From an uncultured Sphingobacteriales bacterium (GTDB lineage: Bacteria; Bacteroidota; Bacteroidia; Chitinophagales; Chitinophagaceae): a stretch of DNA of 64,000 bases. A program made the position numbers and the translations under genes. The stretch covers positions 62,001 through 126,000 of the forward strand of contig CALMQS010000049.1 in NCBI GenBank assembly GCA_937871285.1. Direction: 5' to 3'. Positions 63,515 through 64,000 of this stretch are shown in pieces (within the stretch, counting starts at the first letter, position 1; every line of letters begins with the position of its first letter). The notes beneath the pieces were generated by a model. The model did not search any database, was not told where the DNA came from, and saw only the letters and a program-made list of their open reading frames with translations.

Positions 63515-64000
63515 AACATGTATCCAAATGGCTGTTTGCTGCCATGCTCCTGTTTATGGGAACACAGTCTGCTTCCGCGCAAACCTTAAAGGAGTTTTTT
63601 AACTCTTCAGAAGTTCCGCTTACTTACCTCGGGGTTGATTTCACCCACGCTAAAGTGTTTAACGACATTGCCGCTAATGCTATGGATATAAGAGACCGGC
63701 AATTTGCCGCCATTAACCAGGTAATTGTAAACGAGCCTAAGAAATACGATTTCCAGAAAGCGCTTTCCAAATCAAGCGTAACAAACGATATCAGCTTCGT
63801 TAATGCAAAAAATGCTAAAATAGACGCTGAAAAGATTATTGAATCGGGCGAGGTTAAGGAAGAGCGGCTTAACAAATCAACCATCGAATCTATTATTAAG
63901 GGTTACCAGTTTACCGGTAAAAAAGGTATTGGCCTGATGTTCATTATGGAAAGCATGAATAAGGCATCCGCCACAGCTTCTATGTATGTAACTTTTGTAG
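63511..64000 (+). CDS. Exported protein of pigment cluster, runs off the window
   Basis: Starts ATG 63511, overlapping the dehydratase stop by 4 bp, and stays open to the last base (163 codons seen). A signal peptide is present (KHVSKWLFAAMLLFMGTQS, cleavage ASA-Q). The mature part is not recognised; it has helical Asp/Lys-rich segments and a final stretch with KASATASMYVTFV. The overlap suggests it belongs to the pigment operon, where exported carrier or membrane-associated proteins are common. Confidence 0.8.
   Translation, partial: MKHVSKWLFAAMLLFMGTQSASAQTLKEFFNSSEVPLTYLGVDFTHAKVFNDIAANAMDIRDRQFAAINQVIVNEPKKYDFQKALSKSSVTNDISFVNAKNAKIDAEKIIESGEVKEERLNKSTIESIIKGYQFTGKKGIGLMFIMESMNKASATASMYVTFV

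Overview
The window looks like a chromosome segment of a Bacteroidota bacterium, most likely family Chitinophagaceae. The evidence is the flexirubin-type pigment genes (tyrosine ammonia-lyase, CoA ligase, ketosynthase, ACP, LpxL-like acyltransferase), OMP_b-brl_3 outer-membrane protein, many Tat- or lipoprotein-exported sugar enzymes with haem and HEAT domains, and TAnnTTTG-type -7 promoter boxes. No rRNA, tRNA or CRISPR was seen.

Region 1 (1-16.7 kb) carries exported sugar-catabolic enzymes: a sialate O-acetylesterase, a propeller/HEAT/cytochrome c dehydrogenase with a hydroxypyruvate-isomerase-like TIM barrel, an esterase, a Gfo/Idh/MocA oxidoreductase and a DUF4838 protein. Scattered among them are an MtfA-type peptidase, a REP-associated transposase with palindromes inside its own coding sequence, a GNAT-nitrilase fusion and yggS. 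A decayed WYL regulator fragment sits at 16.7-17.2 kb.

Region 2 (17.2-25.2 kb) has a NarL-type response regulator and TPR histidine kinase on the minus strand. Divergent from them are five small exported proteins, the last of which resembles the cholesterol-dependent cytolysin fold.

Region 3 (25.4-37.5 kb) holds two more propeller/HEAT dehydrogenases (one an SGNH-propeller-HEAT-cupredoxin fusion, one ending in cytochrome c), a second Gfo/Idh/MocA protein, a TIM-barrel isomerase, a DUF1080 hydrolase and a large outer-membrane beta-barrel. With region 1 this resembles periplasmic oxidation, isomerisation and hydrolysis of glycosides, possibly through 3-keto sugars.

Region 4 (38.1-46.3 kb) has atpG standing alone, scpB, and the first part of a flexirubin/aryl-polyene cluster. 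That cluster resumes at 63.0 kb with a hotdog dehydratase and an exported protein that runs off the window.

Region 5 (46.3-63.0 kb) interrupts the pigment cluster. It contains a lipoprotein, a Fic gene with an in-frame TGA, and a visibly AT-rich four-gene module: rmuC, a VWA protein (TerY-like), a PP2C phosphatase and a kinase with coiled coil and helix-hairpin-helix. The module lies between two hairpins that share geometry while their stems differ by compensatory changes; right after it come the 3' remnant of a GNAT gene and a small partner ORF. A TetR-controlled YbhGFSR-like ABC exporter operon follows. The module with its paired hairpins is the best candidate here for an undescribed mobile stress or defence cassette.

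Intergenic DNA carries a dispersed family of short word-like repeats, including an inverted pair around the 2.66-6.77 kb operon.
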